IMG/VR virus record: IMGVR_UViG_3300045741_000367
Location: 1 to 29,350 of that record
DNA length: 29,350 nucleotides
Reading direction: 5' to 3' (one strand)
Source of the DNA: a virus
Every line of letters starts with the position of its first letter. The first letter of the stretch is position 1. The translations under genes were made by a program, and so were the position numbers. Under the pieces are notes generated by a model. That model had not been told where the DNA came from. It saw only the letters and a program-made list of their open reading frames with translations, and did not search any database. Of the stretch, positions 1 to 8,110 are shown piece after piece.

Positions 1-833
1 AAGGACCATAGCCCTCGCAGCGTTGGGCTGGTGTAGGCCTCGACGTTGTCGAGGGCCAGCTCCTTAGCGGCCTTGGCGTGCCCTGGCTGGTTAAATTCGT
101 CGTGGAGGGCCAGCCAGTGCCATTGAGGAAATGCCTGCGCCAGGTGCTGCAGCACTGAGGCGCACCCTTCTGGGCTTATGGAGCGAGGGCCGTTGGCTGC
201 CGAGGCCAGCTGAAACATGGCCAGGTCTTTTCCTGGAAAAGCTGACATGGCCAGGCGAGTTTCAGCCGGCGTAAACTGTGGCTCAACGACCTTGTCCGTG
301 GGTGATACCTGTCTCGGGTCAAGCCCGACGCGGCGAAGCATTCGATCCGTGGGGTGCTCTTGGTCTGGGTGCTCGTCGGCGTTGCAGACGATGTCAAAAA
401 TGGCATGGTAGTCAAAGGTTTGAAAATGCTCGTACGGCATTGGCAGCGAGTACGTGGCCCGGACAAATGGAAAATTTTGCCAACAGGATTGATTTCCTGG
501 GTCAACGAGAATGCTCACCTCAAGCCCAAGGCGGTCAAGGGCCCTGGCGACGGGCCAGGTCATGATTTGATCCCCGTATCCTGAGCTGCCGTTGTAGAGG
601 AGAAGTCGCTGCTGGCCCGGCCGGCGGGCCAGCACGTTGAAGCTAACCACCCTTGGAAGCAGGTCAGAGATCTTGAAGATGCAGCTTCGGACAACTTCGC
701 TGTCTCGCAGAAGATTGGACAGCTGGGTGCTGGAGCACACATAGTCCTTTCCAGGATCTAGTGTGGCGTGGTACGTTCCGGCTGACTTCTGAAACGCGAC
801 CTGCATCGGCTCTGACAGGCGGCATATTTTCAT
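1..833 (-). CDS. GT9-like glycosyltransferase, 3' end cut by window edge
   Basis: Open on the minus strand from an ATG at 833 to the left edge with no stop (277 residues visible). Near residue 75 it has LLLYNGSSGYGDQIMTWPVA, the glycine-rich first-strand loop typical of glycosyltransferase family 9 (heptosyltransferase-like). A second Rossmann-like segment, LAMFQLASAANGPRSISPEG, matches the sugar-nucleotide-binding half of the same family. The family moves a sugar from a nucleotide-sugar donor; in a phage the acceptor could be phage DNA, a virion protein or host surface glycan, which cannot be told here. The ATG overlaps the stop of the phosphoesterase (ATGA at 830-833), so it is probably translated by coupling as the third gene of a mazG-like operon. 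The C-terminus is missing. Fold assignment is fairly sure; substrate unknown. Confidence 0.75.
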   Translation of the reverse strand, partial: MKICRLSEPMQVAFQKSAGTYHATLDPGKDYVCSSTQLSNLLRDSEVVRSCIFKISDLLPRVVSFNVLARRPGQQRLLLYNGSSGYGDQIMTWPVARALDRLGLEVSILVDPGNQSCWQNFPFVRATYSLPMPYEHFQTFDYHAIFDIVCNADEHPDQEHPTDRMLRRVGLDPRQVSPTDKVVEPQFTPAETRLAMSAFPGKDLAMFQLASAANGPRSISPEGCASVLQHLAQAFPQWHWLALHDEFNQPGHAKAAKELALDNVEAYTSPTLRGLWS

Positions 834-1876
834 TCACCCGGGCTTTCAGCAATTTGAAGTCCAATGTTGATCATCTCCTCTGGCTCAAGCTTGATTCCGC
901 AGCTGGTTGGCGGCACCTTGTCCAGGTAGCGGCTAAAGATGGAGCGGGTAGTCCATGCGGGCTGCTCTGTTTCTACTGGCCCCTTTGGCTCGGTGACGCT
1001 GTATTGGTATACTGGGTCGGCCGCGACATGACTAGGGTTAGCGAAAAATTTCTCGGCCTCCGCGGCACTTCGCAGGCACACCTTATAGCGGTCTTCTGAC
1101 GTGGCTGGGTCTTGCTGCAAAAAATCTTCAAGGGACAGTACGTGGTACTGCGGAAATCCGGTGATTGGCACCCACTCCACTTGGCAGCTATCAGTGTCAA
1201 CGACGGCCACTCGCTTTTCCTGGCCGCTTTCTCCAAAGTTTTGCTGAAGGGGAGATCCGATGTAGTGGGCGCGTGGCGTGATGGCCTGCCCAAGGTGAAT
1301 GTGCCCCAAGAGGGTTAGCGTGAATGGCTCAATGGTCGCCTTTGCTATTCCCGTCAAGGCCGCTCCACTGCCGGTGGCTGTGCCGCTGACTTGAAAATGC
1401 CCCAGCAAGATTGCGGGTGACCCGCAGCAGGCCTCCTGGGCGGCCTTAAGCCAGTGCGTTAGGTTTACCTCACTTGTTGGGTAGGCCGCGGCGCAGATGA
1501 TTCTGTTGTCAATTCGCAGTGTCGCCGCCGCGCTGACGATGTGCGGAAAAATGGAGTGAAATAGATTTCCGGAGTGAATGCGGCCGTCCTTGAAGTGCTG
1601 CTCATGGTTGCCGATGAGCTTGACATTGTGAGGTGACCGTGGAAATTTTTTGAGGCCGTCAATGACAACCTGAATGGTGGGCACTGGGATGGCCGACCGA
1701 TCATCAAGCGTGTCTCCAAGGTCAAGGAGTCCGCTGCAGCCATAGTTTTTGTAAATTTCAAGCAGGCGCGTGAAAAAATGCTCGACGCGCCATCGCTGCA
1801 GTGGGGTGTCCGGGCAAAGGCGGCAAGGCTCGTGCCCGTCGGTGGCTTGAACGTCGGCGAATGCCAGTAATTTCAT
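830..1876 (-). CDS. SbcD/Mre11-like calcineurin-type phosphoesterase (T4 gp47-like)
   Basis: 348 residues. Metallophosphoesterase motifs appear in order: FADVQ (motif I, residues 6-10), LLDLGDTLDD (motif II, about 50-59), LIGNHEQHF (motif III, about 87-95), LLGHFQVS and LLGHIHLG (the two His motifs, about 157-197). This is the SbcD/Mre11/T4 gp47 arrangement: a Mn-dependent nuclease subunit that works with an SbcC/Rad50/gp46 ATPase in end resection and recombination-dependent replication. The usual DxH of motif I is DxQ here, so one metal ligand differs. No gp46 partner lies in the window. It overlaps the MazG-like gene upstream (1873-1876) and the glycosyltransferase downstream (830-833) by ATGA, giving a three-gene coupled operon. 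Confidence 0.88.
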   Translation of the reverse strand: MKLLAFADVQATDGHEPCRLCPDTPLQRWRVEHFFTRLLEIYKNYGCSGLLDLGDTLDDRSAIPVPTIQVVIDGLKKFPRSPHNVKLIGNHEQHFKDGRIHSGNLFHSIFPHIVSAAATLRIDNRIICAAAYPTSEVNLTHWLKAAQEACCGSPAILLGHFQVSGTATGSGAALTGIAKATIEPFTLTLLGHIHLGQAITPRAHYIGSPLQQNFGESGQEKRVAVVDTDSCQVEWVPITGFPQYHVLSLEDFLQQDPATSEDRYKVCLRSAAEAEKFFANPSHVAADPVYQYSVTEPKGPVETEQPAWTTRSIFSRYLDKVPPTSCGIKLEPEEMINIGLQIAESPGE

Positions 1877-2313
1877 GTGCAGCAGTTCATGAAGCTTTCA
1901 CGGGCCTCGTGAATAGCCTGGCATGTGGGGCAAATAAGCGGGTCGCCGACGAGGTCCTCGTGTCGAGGCGGCTTCCAGCCAGGTGGCTTGACTACGTCAA
2001 AGGCCGTTTGGCGCTTGCTGTCATGGGCGCTGGCGGCCCTAATCTTTTTCATGTTGGCGGAGTGCACGCGGCGCCACGCCTCGTCAAAGTTCCACCCTCT
2101 CAGGTAGGCGTATCCTAAAATCACGTAGACTAAGTCACAGCAGGCGTCAAGCTGGTCAGCGTTTGAGCTGGAGTTGACGAGCTCCTTAAACTCCTCTTCA
2201 ATGAACTTAAGGCGAAAGCGCTGCAGCTCTTCGCTAAGCTGTCGCGGCGGGCCCTCATAGGTCAGTCCGTATTTGGCGTGAAAATCCTTGATGTCCTGCC
2301 AGACGTTAATCAT
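1873..2313 (-). CDS. MazG-like nucleotide pyrophosphohydrolase
   Basis: 146 residues from the ATG at 2313; an ATG six codons upstream (2331) is also possible and neither has a clear ribosome site. The N-terminal part has the MazG/PRA-PH helical signature: DIKDFHAKYGL, then FIEEEFKELV, then LDACCDLVYVILGYA (the ExxE...D-x-x-D metal-binding pattern), then WRRVHSANMKKI. Such phage enzymes hydrolyse dNTPs or related nucleotides, and phage MazG has been proposed to affect ppGpp levels or host metabolism. The C-terminal 40 residues hold a CPTC pair and a final CC, perhaps a half zinc site. First gene of the operon with the phosphoesterase and glycosyltransferase. Confidence 0.85.
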   Translation of the reverse strand: MINVWQDIKDFHAKYGLTYEGPPRQLSEELQRFRLKFIEEEFKELVNSSSNADQLDACCDLVYVILGYAYLRGWNFDEAWRRVHSANMKKIRAASAHDSKRQTAFDVVKPPGWKPPRHEDLVGDPLICPTCQAIHEARESFMNCCT

Positions 2314-2406
2314 GACCACCAGAATAGGCATTGCCAGCCAATCACGCGAGTGGAAATTCGTATTCTTTAGGGGTGAACAGAATGGAGGCTAGCAGTTGAG
2401 ACATAG

Positions 2407-2556
2407 ATGAACACGATGCTGTATGTGCTCTGGAAAAACGGCGACCCTGTTTGCTCGGTCAGCGTGGAGGTTCCGGCGTGGCTCCCACTTAGGCCCAGGC
2501 TGAATCGAGACTGGATGCGAGAGTTTTTGCGGAGGATTTTGTCTCGTGGCGCGTGA
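2407..2556 (+). CDS. small hypothetical protein
   Basis: 49-residue frame beginning MNTMLYVLWKNGDPVCSVSV and ending ILSRGA, read directly from the DNA. It has a hydrophobic strand-like start, three Trp and a basic C-terminus. Only a weak purine run (TTGAGA) precedes the ATG. It lies between the divergent MazG-like gene and the GTG-started gene at 2575 and ends 18 nt before the latter, in the same direction. No family recognised; could be chance. Confidence 0.4.
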   Translation: MNTMLYVLWKNGDPVCSVSVEVPAWLPLRPRLNRDWMREFLRRILSRGA

Positions 2557-2574
2557 CCGCACGGTAGGTAACAT

Positions 2575-2907
2575 GTGAGCATCGACCAGCTGGCAACTTA
2601 TCTTATCGACTCAGGCGGGCCGAGCACCGCCAAGGCCTTCATTGACCGGCTGCTGCTTCGACTCTTTAACTCACCTGAGTTGATTTTGCACCTCAAGAAG
2701 GTGGGCCTTAAAAGAGACCAAAAGACCCTTCAGCTCGTCTTCGCCACGGTCCCAAATGAGGTCATCACTGACATTCAAAGGATCATCAGCTCTCCCTGTC
2801 GAGTAATTCCGTTTAGTGATGAGGGTGACGAGGCAACCTCATACATAGGGTTTGAGATCCCACTGCCTAAGAAAGCTCCGGATTTCTCTGGGCGTCAGCC
2901 GGATTAG
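2575..2907 (+). CDS. hypothetical protein
   Basis: 110 residues from a GTG preceded by GGTAGGTAAC, a plausible ribosome site. The first 60 residues look helical (TYLIDSGGPSTAKAFIDRLL; LILHLKKVGLKRDQKTLQLV), the rest mixed. Not recognised. It is convergent with the ribbon-helix-helix gene and overlaps its 3' end by 41 nt. Confidence 0.6.
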   Translation: MSIDQLATYLIDSGGPSTAKAFIDRLLLRLFNSPELILHLKKVGLKRDQKTLQLVFATVPNEVITDIQRIISSPCRVIPFSDEGDEATSYIGFEIPLPKKAPDFSGRQPD

Positions 2908-3076
2908 CGTACTGAATTCGGCCACTCACGAAGTCCAGCACCAGCTTTCGAACCAGCTGACCTTCAGATTTGATGCCCTCAATAGGCTTCCCCATGAGCT
3001 CGTTCAGCTTGTTGGCCTCCCCTGTCGGAAGGCGAAAGCTGATGATTCTCTTTTTCTTCTTGTGTTCAATCATCAT
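2867..3076 (-). CDS. ribbon-helix-helix-like DNA-binding protein
   Basis: 69 residues if started at the first of two adjacent ATGs (3076); an ATG at 3091 would add five. The shorter start is preferred because it lies 27 nt from the upstream TGTTTACAA-like motif, as in other genes of this window. A Lys-rich start (IEHKKKKR) leads into IISFRLPTGEANKLNELM, a beta strand plus helix as in CopG/Arc ribbon-helix-helix repressors, then a second helix EGQLVRKLVLDFVSGRI. Likely a small transcriptional regulator; target unknown. Its 3' end overlaps the convergent gene ending at 2907. Confidence 0.6.
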   Translation of the reverse strand: MMIEHKKKKRIISFRLPTGEANKLNELMGKPIEGIKSEGQLVRKLVLDFVSGRIQYANPADAQRNPELS

Positions 3077-3103
3077 GGCTAATGTATACATGACCCAAGC
3101 AAA

Positions 3104-3112
3104 CTGTAAACG
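3104..3112 (-). promoter_or_regulatory. variant copy of TGTTTACAA start-proximal motif
   Basis: On the minus strand reads CGTTTACAG, a 7/9 match to the repeated TGTTTACAA element. It lies 27 nt before the ATG at 3076 of the ribbon-helix-helix gene, in the region divergent from the portal gene. Weakest member of the set. Confidence 0.4.
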
Positions 3113-3154
3113 CCCAAGCGACTATTGTGATAAATTCTTGATATTTAGATAGCT

Positions 3155-5083
3155 ATGCCAAAACCTACCGGCCTTAATATCCTTCGCCACCTGGGCATGA
3201 TCGGGTCGCCTCTCTCGATGGGAAGCGGCGGCATCGTTCCGCGAGCGGCGACTCCGGCCGCGCAGGCCGCCCAGCGGGATGACTTTTTTGACCTTGGGCG
3301 CGTGGCCAACCCAGAGATTTGGTACGCGCACGTGATGAAGCGTCCCAGCACGCTGGAGGCCCAGCTGCAGCTGTGGGATGAGATGTCCACGTGGGACCTG
3401 ATCACGGCGGCGCTTGTTGAGATCGTTGACGAGACAATTCAGGCTGACACGTTCAAAGATAAGTCAATCTGGTATGAGAGCAGTGACAAGAAGAGCGAGG
3501 ACGAGGTCAATCAAATGCTTCAGCACATCAACGCCGAGGGACTCCTGCCTTCGCAGGTGTGGCACGTGGCCAGCCTTGGAAATCACTATGAGAAGATTGA
3601 CTACGCCGTTGGAGATGGCATCCGTGGGCTGACTTTTGTTCACCCATTTGACATTCGCCGATTTTGGCTGGAGCGAAATCGCCAGTGCATTGGCTTTCGC
3701 TGGAAAGGCCACGTTCCAAACAAGGAGGACATCTACGTTCAGCCAGACAACAAAACGCCCATTGAGCGCGTCGCGCTGAGCACGGGCAGCGCGATTGAGG
3801 ACCTTTACTACCCATGGGACTTTATGCACATGCGCCGCATGTTTCGGCTGCGCAGCACGGAGCATGGCGAGCCACTTTTTGACGAGGCCCAGGGAATTTA
3901 CAAGAAGCTGCGGCTGGCGCTGGACCAGATGGTGGTGCACCGCGCGCAGGTGCAGCCCGACCGTTACGTGGTCAACATTGACACGCAGGATCTTCCCCCA
4001 ACGGAGCAGATGAAGGTCGTCAATCGCTGGCGCCAGTCTCTTCGCAACAAGCAAACATTCGGCCTGGGGACAGACTCCCAGTCGCTTAACACGCCGGATG
4101 AATTTCGAAGCTTTTACAATCCTTGGGCGCTGGACACCATCTTTTACATGGCCCGCCCCAAGGGGGTCGCACACGCCATTGAGAAGCTGGCCGGCACGCC
4201 GCAGGTTCCTGACGTCTTTGACATTGAGCTTCTCATTGACCTTTTCTTCTCCATCATTGGCATGCCAAAGTCTTGGTTTGGCCTAGGTGGGGGCAGCTCA
4301 GGCGGGGCGGTAATTCCGTCAGGGCGGTCGCTGCTCGCGCAGGACATCCGCTTCCTGCGCAAGGTTAAGTCACTGCGACGCCCCATCGTGGAGAGCTACA
4401 CGTGGCTGGCGTACTTTCACCTGCTCCTGCGCGGCGTTGACATCCAGCACGTCAATTGTCAAGCCAAGATGCCTGACATCGGGGGCCTTGAGGAGCAGAT
4501 GAAGATGGACCTGATTAAGTCTCAGGCCGAGGTGCTTGGCATGTTGGGAGACGTCATGACGCAGTACAACCTTCCCAAGGAGGCGTGGGTTGAGCTGATC
4601 TTCAAGCGCTATCTTCACCTCCCTGATGAAATTGTCAACGTCTTCATCACCTCGCTTCCTGCTGAGCGGGAGCCTGTCCCAATGGAGGGACTTACCAGGG
4701 CCCCCTCAGAGTCTAAAATTCTGGAGATGATTGGCCAGCGGCTGGCTGGGTCTTCGGCTGTTAGCCGGCTGCGGGATAAGATCTCCATGTATTTTGAGGC
4801 CAAAACGTTTAGCTCAAGTGGCGGCGTCATGACATCGCAGCAGTTTCTCAAGACCATGCAGGCGCCGGTGGCCTGCTTAGGTGACCGGTGTGGCATTTCA
4901 ACAGAAAGCATGACTGCCGTCGCCGCCGCGGACTCAAAGGGCAAGAGGCGGCCCATGGTTAAGCTTCAAGAAAGCCAAGGCTTAGGCGGAGAAAGCTCAA
5001 GCAATGGAGGCCCTGATGGCACGCAGTCGATGCCACGCCAGTGGCGCCAATACATGCCATCAAAGATGAACGGCCATGCTTAA
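3155..5083 (+). CDS. portal protein (T4 gp20-like)
   Basis: 642 residues, in the size range of gp20-type portals (about 520-650). Portals form a dodecameric ring at one head vertex for DNA entry and tail joining. Supporting stretches include EAQLQLWDEMSTWDLITAAL and YPWDFMHMRRMFRLRSTEHG near residue 215-235 (the conserved 'hyperlink to W/H...R' core of myovirus portals), ALDQMVVHRAQVQPDRYVVN, and RFLRKVKSLRRPIVESYTWL of the C-terminal wing. The C-terminal 100 residues are low in structure and rich in Ser/Gly/Gln. No ribosome site is obvious before the ATG; a short AT-rich leader precedes it. It overlaps the baseplate gene by 8 nt. Terminase and head genes are not adjacent, so head genes are scattered. 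Confidence 0.88.
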   Translation: MPKPTGLNILRHLGMIGSPLSMGSGGIVPRAATPAAQAAQRDDFFDLGRVANPEIWYAHVMKRPSTLEAQLQLWDEMSTWDLITAALVEIVDETIQADTFKDKSIWYESSDKKSEDEVNQMLQHINAEGLLPSQVWHVASLGNHYEKIDYAVGDGIRGLTFVHPFDIRRFWLERNRQCIGFRWKGHVPNKEDIYVQPDNKTPIERVALSTGSAIEDLYYPWDFMHMRRMFRLRSTEHGEPLFDEAQGIYKKLRLALDQMVVHRAQVQPDRYVVNIDTQDLPPTEQMKVVNRWRQSLRNKQTFGLGTDSQSLNTPDEFRSFYNPWALDTIFYMARPKGVAHAIEKLAGTPQVPDVFDIELLIDLFFSIIGMPKSWFGLGGGSSGGAVIPSGRSLLAQDIRFLRKVKSLRRPIVESYTWLAYFHLLLRGVDIQHVNCQAKMPDIGGLEEQMKMDLIKSQAEVLGMLGDVMTQYNLPKEAWVELIFKRYLHLPDEIVNVFITSLPAEREPVPMEGLTRAPSESKILEMIGQRLAGSSAVSRLRDKISMYFEAKTFSSSGGVMTSQQFLKTMQAPVACLGDRCGISTESMTAVAAADSKGKRRPMVKLQESQGLGGESSSNGGPDGTQSMPRQWRQYMPSKMNGHA

Positions 5084-5792
5084 AATTATCGCCACCCCTG
5101 ACCAGACGTTTCTTGCATCTGGCCGCTATGGCCTGCTGGTCTCAATTCAAGAGGATGACCTGCTGCTTGGTGACAGGCTGGTTTCTGGGGAAATTAGCTG
5201 GGGTGACGGGTCCGTGGTTGCCATTGACCTGCAGGCTATTCAAGTTGGGGAGCTGGCCACCGCTCCGGTGCTCTACACGCACGACTTTTTGCCTGGGATG
5301 CATGTCGTGCGGGTGATCGCCAAAAATTACAGGGCCCCCGTGGCCGACGTTGACCTGTTTGTTGATTATGTGAACTTGACGCGGGCCGCGGCGCCGGCCG
5401 CGCCGGGTGGAAATTTGACGATTGGGCCGATCATGTCACGTGACGTGGGCTATCCAAACGCTAGCCAATGGAAGTTTGACGTCGGCCGTGACCTGCAAAC
5501 GGTTGAGTCGGCCGTCAAGCTTCTCCTGACGACGGCGCGGGGTGAGCGCCTCATGAATCCTGACTATGGGACTAATCTTGGCCGGATTATTTTTGACTCA
5601 GATGACGCGGCCATTGATGGCCTGGTGCAGCATGAGATATCCCAGGCCGTTGAGCGGCACGCGGGCGGCATCGTCACAATTCAGTCTATTTCTGTAAATC
5701 GTGGCGGCCCGCGTCGAATTAACGTTGAGGTGAAGTTTATCTCACGCGCGAAGCGCCAGCCCTTTCAAGTAAACATGAAGTTTGAGCGATGA
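5076..5792 (+). CDS. PKD-like domain fused to gp25/GPW baseplate wedge protein
   Basis: 238 residues. The C-terminal half (about 122-238) is the gp25/GPW family: WKFDVGRDLQTVESAVKLLL, RGERLMNPDYGTNLGRIIFD and a strand-rich end. In T4 and related injection machines gp25 holds the sheath initiator position on the baseplate wedge. The N-terminal 110 residues are extra: ISWGDGSVVAIDLQ followed by YTHDFLPGMHVVRVIAKN is the WGDG...H-x-F-x-x-G-x-H-x-V-x-V pattern of PKD/Ig-like beta sandwiches. An Ala/Pro linker joins the two. Typical gp25 is about 130 residues, so this is roughly doubled. Starts inside the portal 3' end; shares ATGA with the next gene. Confidence 0.85.
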   Translation: MLKIIATPDQTFLASGRYGLLVSIQEDDLLLGDRLVSGEISWGDGSVVAIDLQAIQVGELATAPVLYTHDFLPGMHVVRVIAKNYRAPVADVDLFVDYVNLTRAAAPAAPGGNLTIGPIMSRDVGYPNASQWKFDVGRDLQTVESAVKLLLTTARGERLMNPDYGTNLGRIIFDSDDAAIDGLVQHEISQAVERHAGGIVTIQSISVNRGGPRRINVEVKFISRAKRQPFQVNMKFER

Positions 5793-6109
5793 GCAGGTTA
5801 AAAATGTCAACAAGGCGGGTTGATTTTATCGTAAAGCTGCAAACTCGCGGATTTGACTATGTGGACGCCGTCAAGGCCTACGAGGCCATGGTGTCCGTGT
5901 TTGAGGACTCCATCATTCGCGGGGCTCGAGTCGGCATCGGGAAAGTTGGGGCCCTTGTGCCCACGCGCCTGCCACCCAAGGTCGTGCACATGGGATTTCA
6001 GCGTGAAAATGGGCAGATCAAGAAGGTGTCTCGTGAGTACATTCTTGGGCGCCGCGTGCGGTATAAGTTTAACCTTCATCGCAGCTTTATTCGGCGTCAC
6101 AGCCTTTAA
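5789..6109 (+). CDS. HU/IHF-like small basic protein
   Basis: 106 residues, strongly basic. The order helix-helix then SIIRGARVGIGKVGALVPTR, a long arm-like stretch, then a basic end (YKFNLHRSFIRR) resembles the HU/IHF fold, where the G-x-x-V-x-I-x-x-x-G segment precedes the DNA-embracing arm. A distant member, so DNA binding is inferred. The ATG overlaps the gp25 gene stop (ATGA); a second ATG at 5804 has a better ribosome site (AGCAGG) and could be the true start. Placed among virion genes, so it could be packaged or act at the baseplate. Confidence 0.6.
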   Translation: MSRLKMSTRRVDFIVKLQTRGFDYVDAVKAYEAMVSVFEDSIIRGARVGIGKVGALVPTRLPPKVVHMGFQRENGQIKKVSREYILGRRVRYKFNLHRSFIRRHSL

Positions 6110-6123
6110 TAGCAGTTAAGACC

Positions 6124-7398
6124 ATGCCAATCAAGCCCATTGTCATTCCTGAGGCCGCCGGCGTTAATTTTGCCGAACATGACGTGCGGCACATCGCCCT
6201 TGGCGATGAGCTGAGCCAGGCGTCCATTTCGACGGCCACCCGGCACCTCGCTGACCGAGACAACACGCTGGCCACAAAGCTTAATGAGGTCATCGGCCAG
6301 GTAAATAATCGAGAGCAGCTGGTCAGCCTGCCGGTGCTGCGCACGGCCATTCCAGCAAGCGCGGCGGAGGTGGTGGCCAACTACCGCATTCCTGCCGGCT
6401 ATGAGGCTCGCGTATTGAATGCAGTCATCAGCGACCAGGCTGGTGGCATTTCCAAGCTTGAGATATTTTATGGCCCAGGGTTTGGCGCCACCGCCGGCGA
6501 GGTGGTTGTTTCAACCTACGGGGAGTTTACAGGCGACGTTAAGTTTTACGGCGCGGGTGAGCTAATCGTCAAGATCACCAACACGGGTGGCGTGATGGCT
6601 GAGGCGGTAGCCAGCGTCATTCTCACGCTGCGGCCGCTGGCGGAGCAGGGAGGGCTGCTTATTGGCGCGGCTCCAACGGGCCCCGCCGGTCCTGTTGGGC
6701 CAGCCGGTCCCGCAGGGCCTGCCGGGCCGGCTGGCTCCGCGGGCCCAGCTGGGGCGCCTGGCCTCTCATGGTATGGCCCTTACAGCTCAATGGTCACCTA
6801 CCCTCCCAGCAGCGTGGTCACCGTTGTTGAGGCCGGAACGGGCGTCTCGTCGTATGTGTCCCTGGTCTCTCAGGCTGGCACGGCGCCGCCGGCGCCGTCT
6901 TGGAGCCCCGTGGCCACCGCGGCCGTTGGCGAGCCTGGAGCTCCTGGGGCTCCAGGGTCTCCGGGCGCCCCAGGCACGGCGCCTGTTTTCGAGATGTTTC
7001 AAGTTCCTGGGACACTCATCACGCAGGCTGACTTTGTCCCGTCAACGACGGAAGGTGATTATGTGGGCATCTCCGCGGGCACAAGCACGTTTTCAGCGAC
7101 TGAGTTTTCCATCTCAGGCGGCGTGGCCTCGCCAAGTGGGATGGTGACGCTTAAGGCCAAGAAGGCCGCTCGATTTGGCGGAACAATGTCAGTCAGGCTG
7201 CCGTCAGTGGCCTGGGGAGCCCGCATGGATTACCAGATCGCGGACGCCATCTTGACGGCCTCGCCTCACGGCACCAACAGCGGAAGCCCGCCGCTGGTGA
7301 CAGTTTCAAGCGAAAATCCAAACATGTTTCACGTGCGAGCTTGGCAGCCCGACACGAAGGTTGACATTGGCCTTGTCGCCTTCAGGGTGCTGCCGTGA
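6124..7398 (+). CDS. collagen-like tail fibre or virion surface protein
   Basis: 424 residues. N-terminal 175 residues contain a predicted beta-rich domain. Residues about 185-216 are Gly-X-Y repeats (GPAGPVGPAGPAGPAGPAGS...), then WYGPYSSMVTYPPSSVV with YVSLVSQAGTAPPAPSW, which resembles the W-x-x-Y-x-x-G-D-x-V...Y pattern of carbohydrate-binding module family 5/12. A second repeat, GEPGAPGAPGSPGAPG, lies at about 269-284. The last 135 residues look like a beta-sandwich tip. Collagen-like triple helices are common stalks in phage fibres. Likely a trimeric fibre binding host surface sugars. Convergent with the next gene, with 1 nt between stops. Confidence 0.75.
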   Translation: MPIKPIVIPEAAGVNFAEHDVRHIALGDELSQASISTATRHLADRDNTLATKLNEVIGQVNNREQLVSLPVLRTAIPASAAEVVANYRIPAGYEARVLNAVISDQAGGISKLEIFYGPGFGATAGEVVVSTYGEFTGDVKFYGAGELIVKITNTGGVMAEAVASVILTLRPLAEQGGLLIGAAPTGPAGPVGPAGPAGPAGPAGSAGPAGAPGLSWYGPYSSMVTYPPSSVVTVVEAGTGVSSYVSLVSQAGTAPPAPSWSPVATAAVGEPGAPGAPGSPGAPGTAPVFEMFQVPGTLITQADFVPSTTEGDYVGISAGTSTFSATEFSISGGVASPSGMVTLKAKKAARFGGTMSVRLPSVAWGARMDYQIADAILTASPHGTNSGSPPLVTVSSENPNMFHVRAWQPDTKVDIGLVAFRVLP

Positions 7399-7399
7399 G

Positions 7400-8110
7400 C
7401 TACGTGGCGTCCTGTTGGTAAACTCGAATGACGCGGCCGTACTGCGTCATGCCTGCGTTGGTGAGCTTGAGCCGAAGGAAGTAGCCGCCGCTGTTGTCGC
7501 CGCCAGGGGCGACAATGCCAAAAATTCCATTAAAGCTGCCAACTGGCGTTGGGATGTTTCCCGCGCCCGTGTCACCTATCGGGTAAAGGCCGCACCCGCC
7601 CGTGATCCGGTACGTGGTGAGAGGGAGCCAGGCAAGGCTGTCGGCTGAAAACTGCCACTCGTAGTCAAGCGGAAATGTTCCACCTATCACCGGCGTGGTG
7701 ATGGTCATGGAGCTGGGCCACTCCTCGCCGCCCTCAACCTGCAGGTAGATGATGGCCCCATCCTGGGTGCAAGAAAGGTAAAAGGTGCCATGAATTGGGC
7801 CTTGAAATGTCACCACCGGGCACAGGGCAATTCGAATGGGCTGTGGCGGACCCGTTGGGCTGGGGTCGGCTGGAAGCAGGTAGGAGCTGCCTCCGCATCG
7901 AACGCGAATGGCCGCTCGCCCGGTGCGGTGCGGCGCCTGTCCCGCTGGGATTGTGGCGTTGTCAAAGGTGCTGAGCCCCGTTTGAGCCCACAGGCGGTGA
8001 ACGTCCTGGTACGGCTGGAGAATGTGCTTGTTGGAGGCATCAGCCGCGGCCTCGATGGGCGCGTTGATGTTTTGCAGCTCAACCTCGGTGATGAGGCCTT
8101 GGTCGCTCAT
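7400..8110 (-). CDS. virion-associated protein with N-terminal copy of a repeated module
   Basis: 236 residues. The first 80 residues (GLITEVELQNINAPIEAAAD...AAIRVRCGGSSYLLPADP) align by eye with the whole of the two small proteins upstream (8107-8358 and 8355-8603): a L-[IV]-T-[EK] start, a helix, a D-containing turn and a strand ending in G-x-x-Y. The remaining 155 residues are new, beta-rich and Gly/Pro/Trp-containing, as in fibre or decoration domains. ATGA overlap with the upstream gene. Function not known; structural role inferred from its position. Confidence 0.65.
   Translation of the reverse strand: MSDQGLITEVELQNINAPIEAAADASNKHILQPYQDVHRLWAQTGLSTFDNATIPAGQAPHRTGRAAIRVRCGGSSYLLPADPSPTGPPQPIRIALCPVVTFQGPIHGTFYLSCTQDGAIIYLQVEGGEEWPSSMTITTPVIGGTFPLDYEWQFSADSLAWLPLTTYRITGGCGLYPIGDTGAGNIPTPVGSFNGIFGIVAPGGDNSGGYFLRLKLTNAGMTQYGRVIRVYQQDAT

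Noticed and set aside
217-584. Three overlapping plus-strand frames
   Set aside because: They lie opposite a continuous minus-strand glycosyltransferase frame with clear motifs.
3464-4174. Minus-strand 236-residue frame
   Set aside because: Lies opposite the portal gene, which has clear family features.
6662-7147. Plus-strand 161-residue frame
   Set aside because: Shadow of the collagen-like gene created by its repeats.
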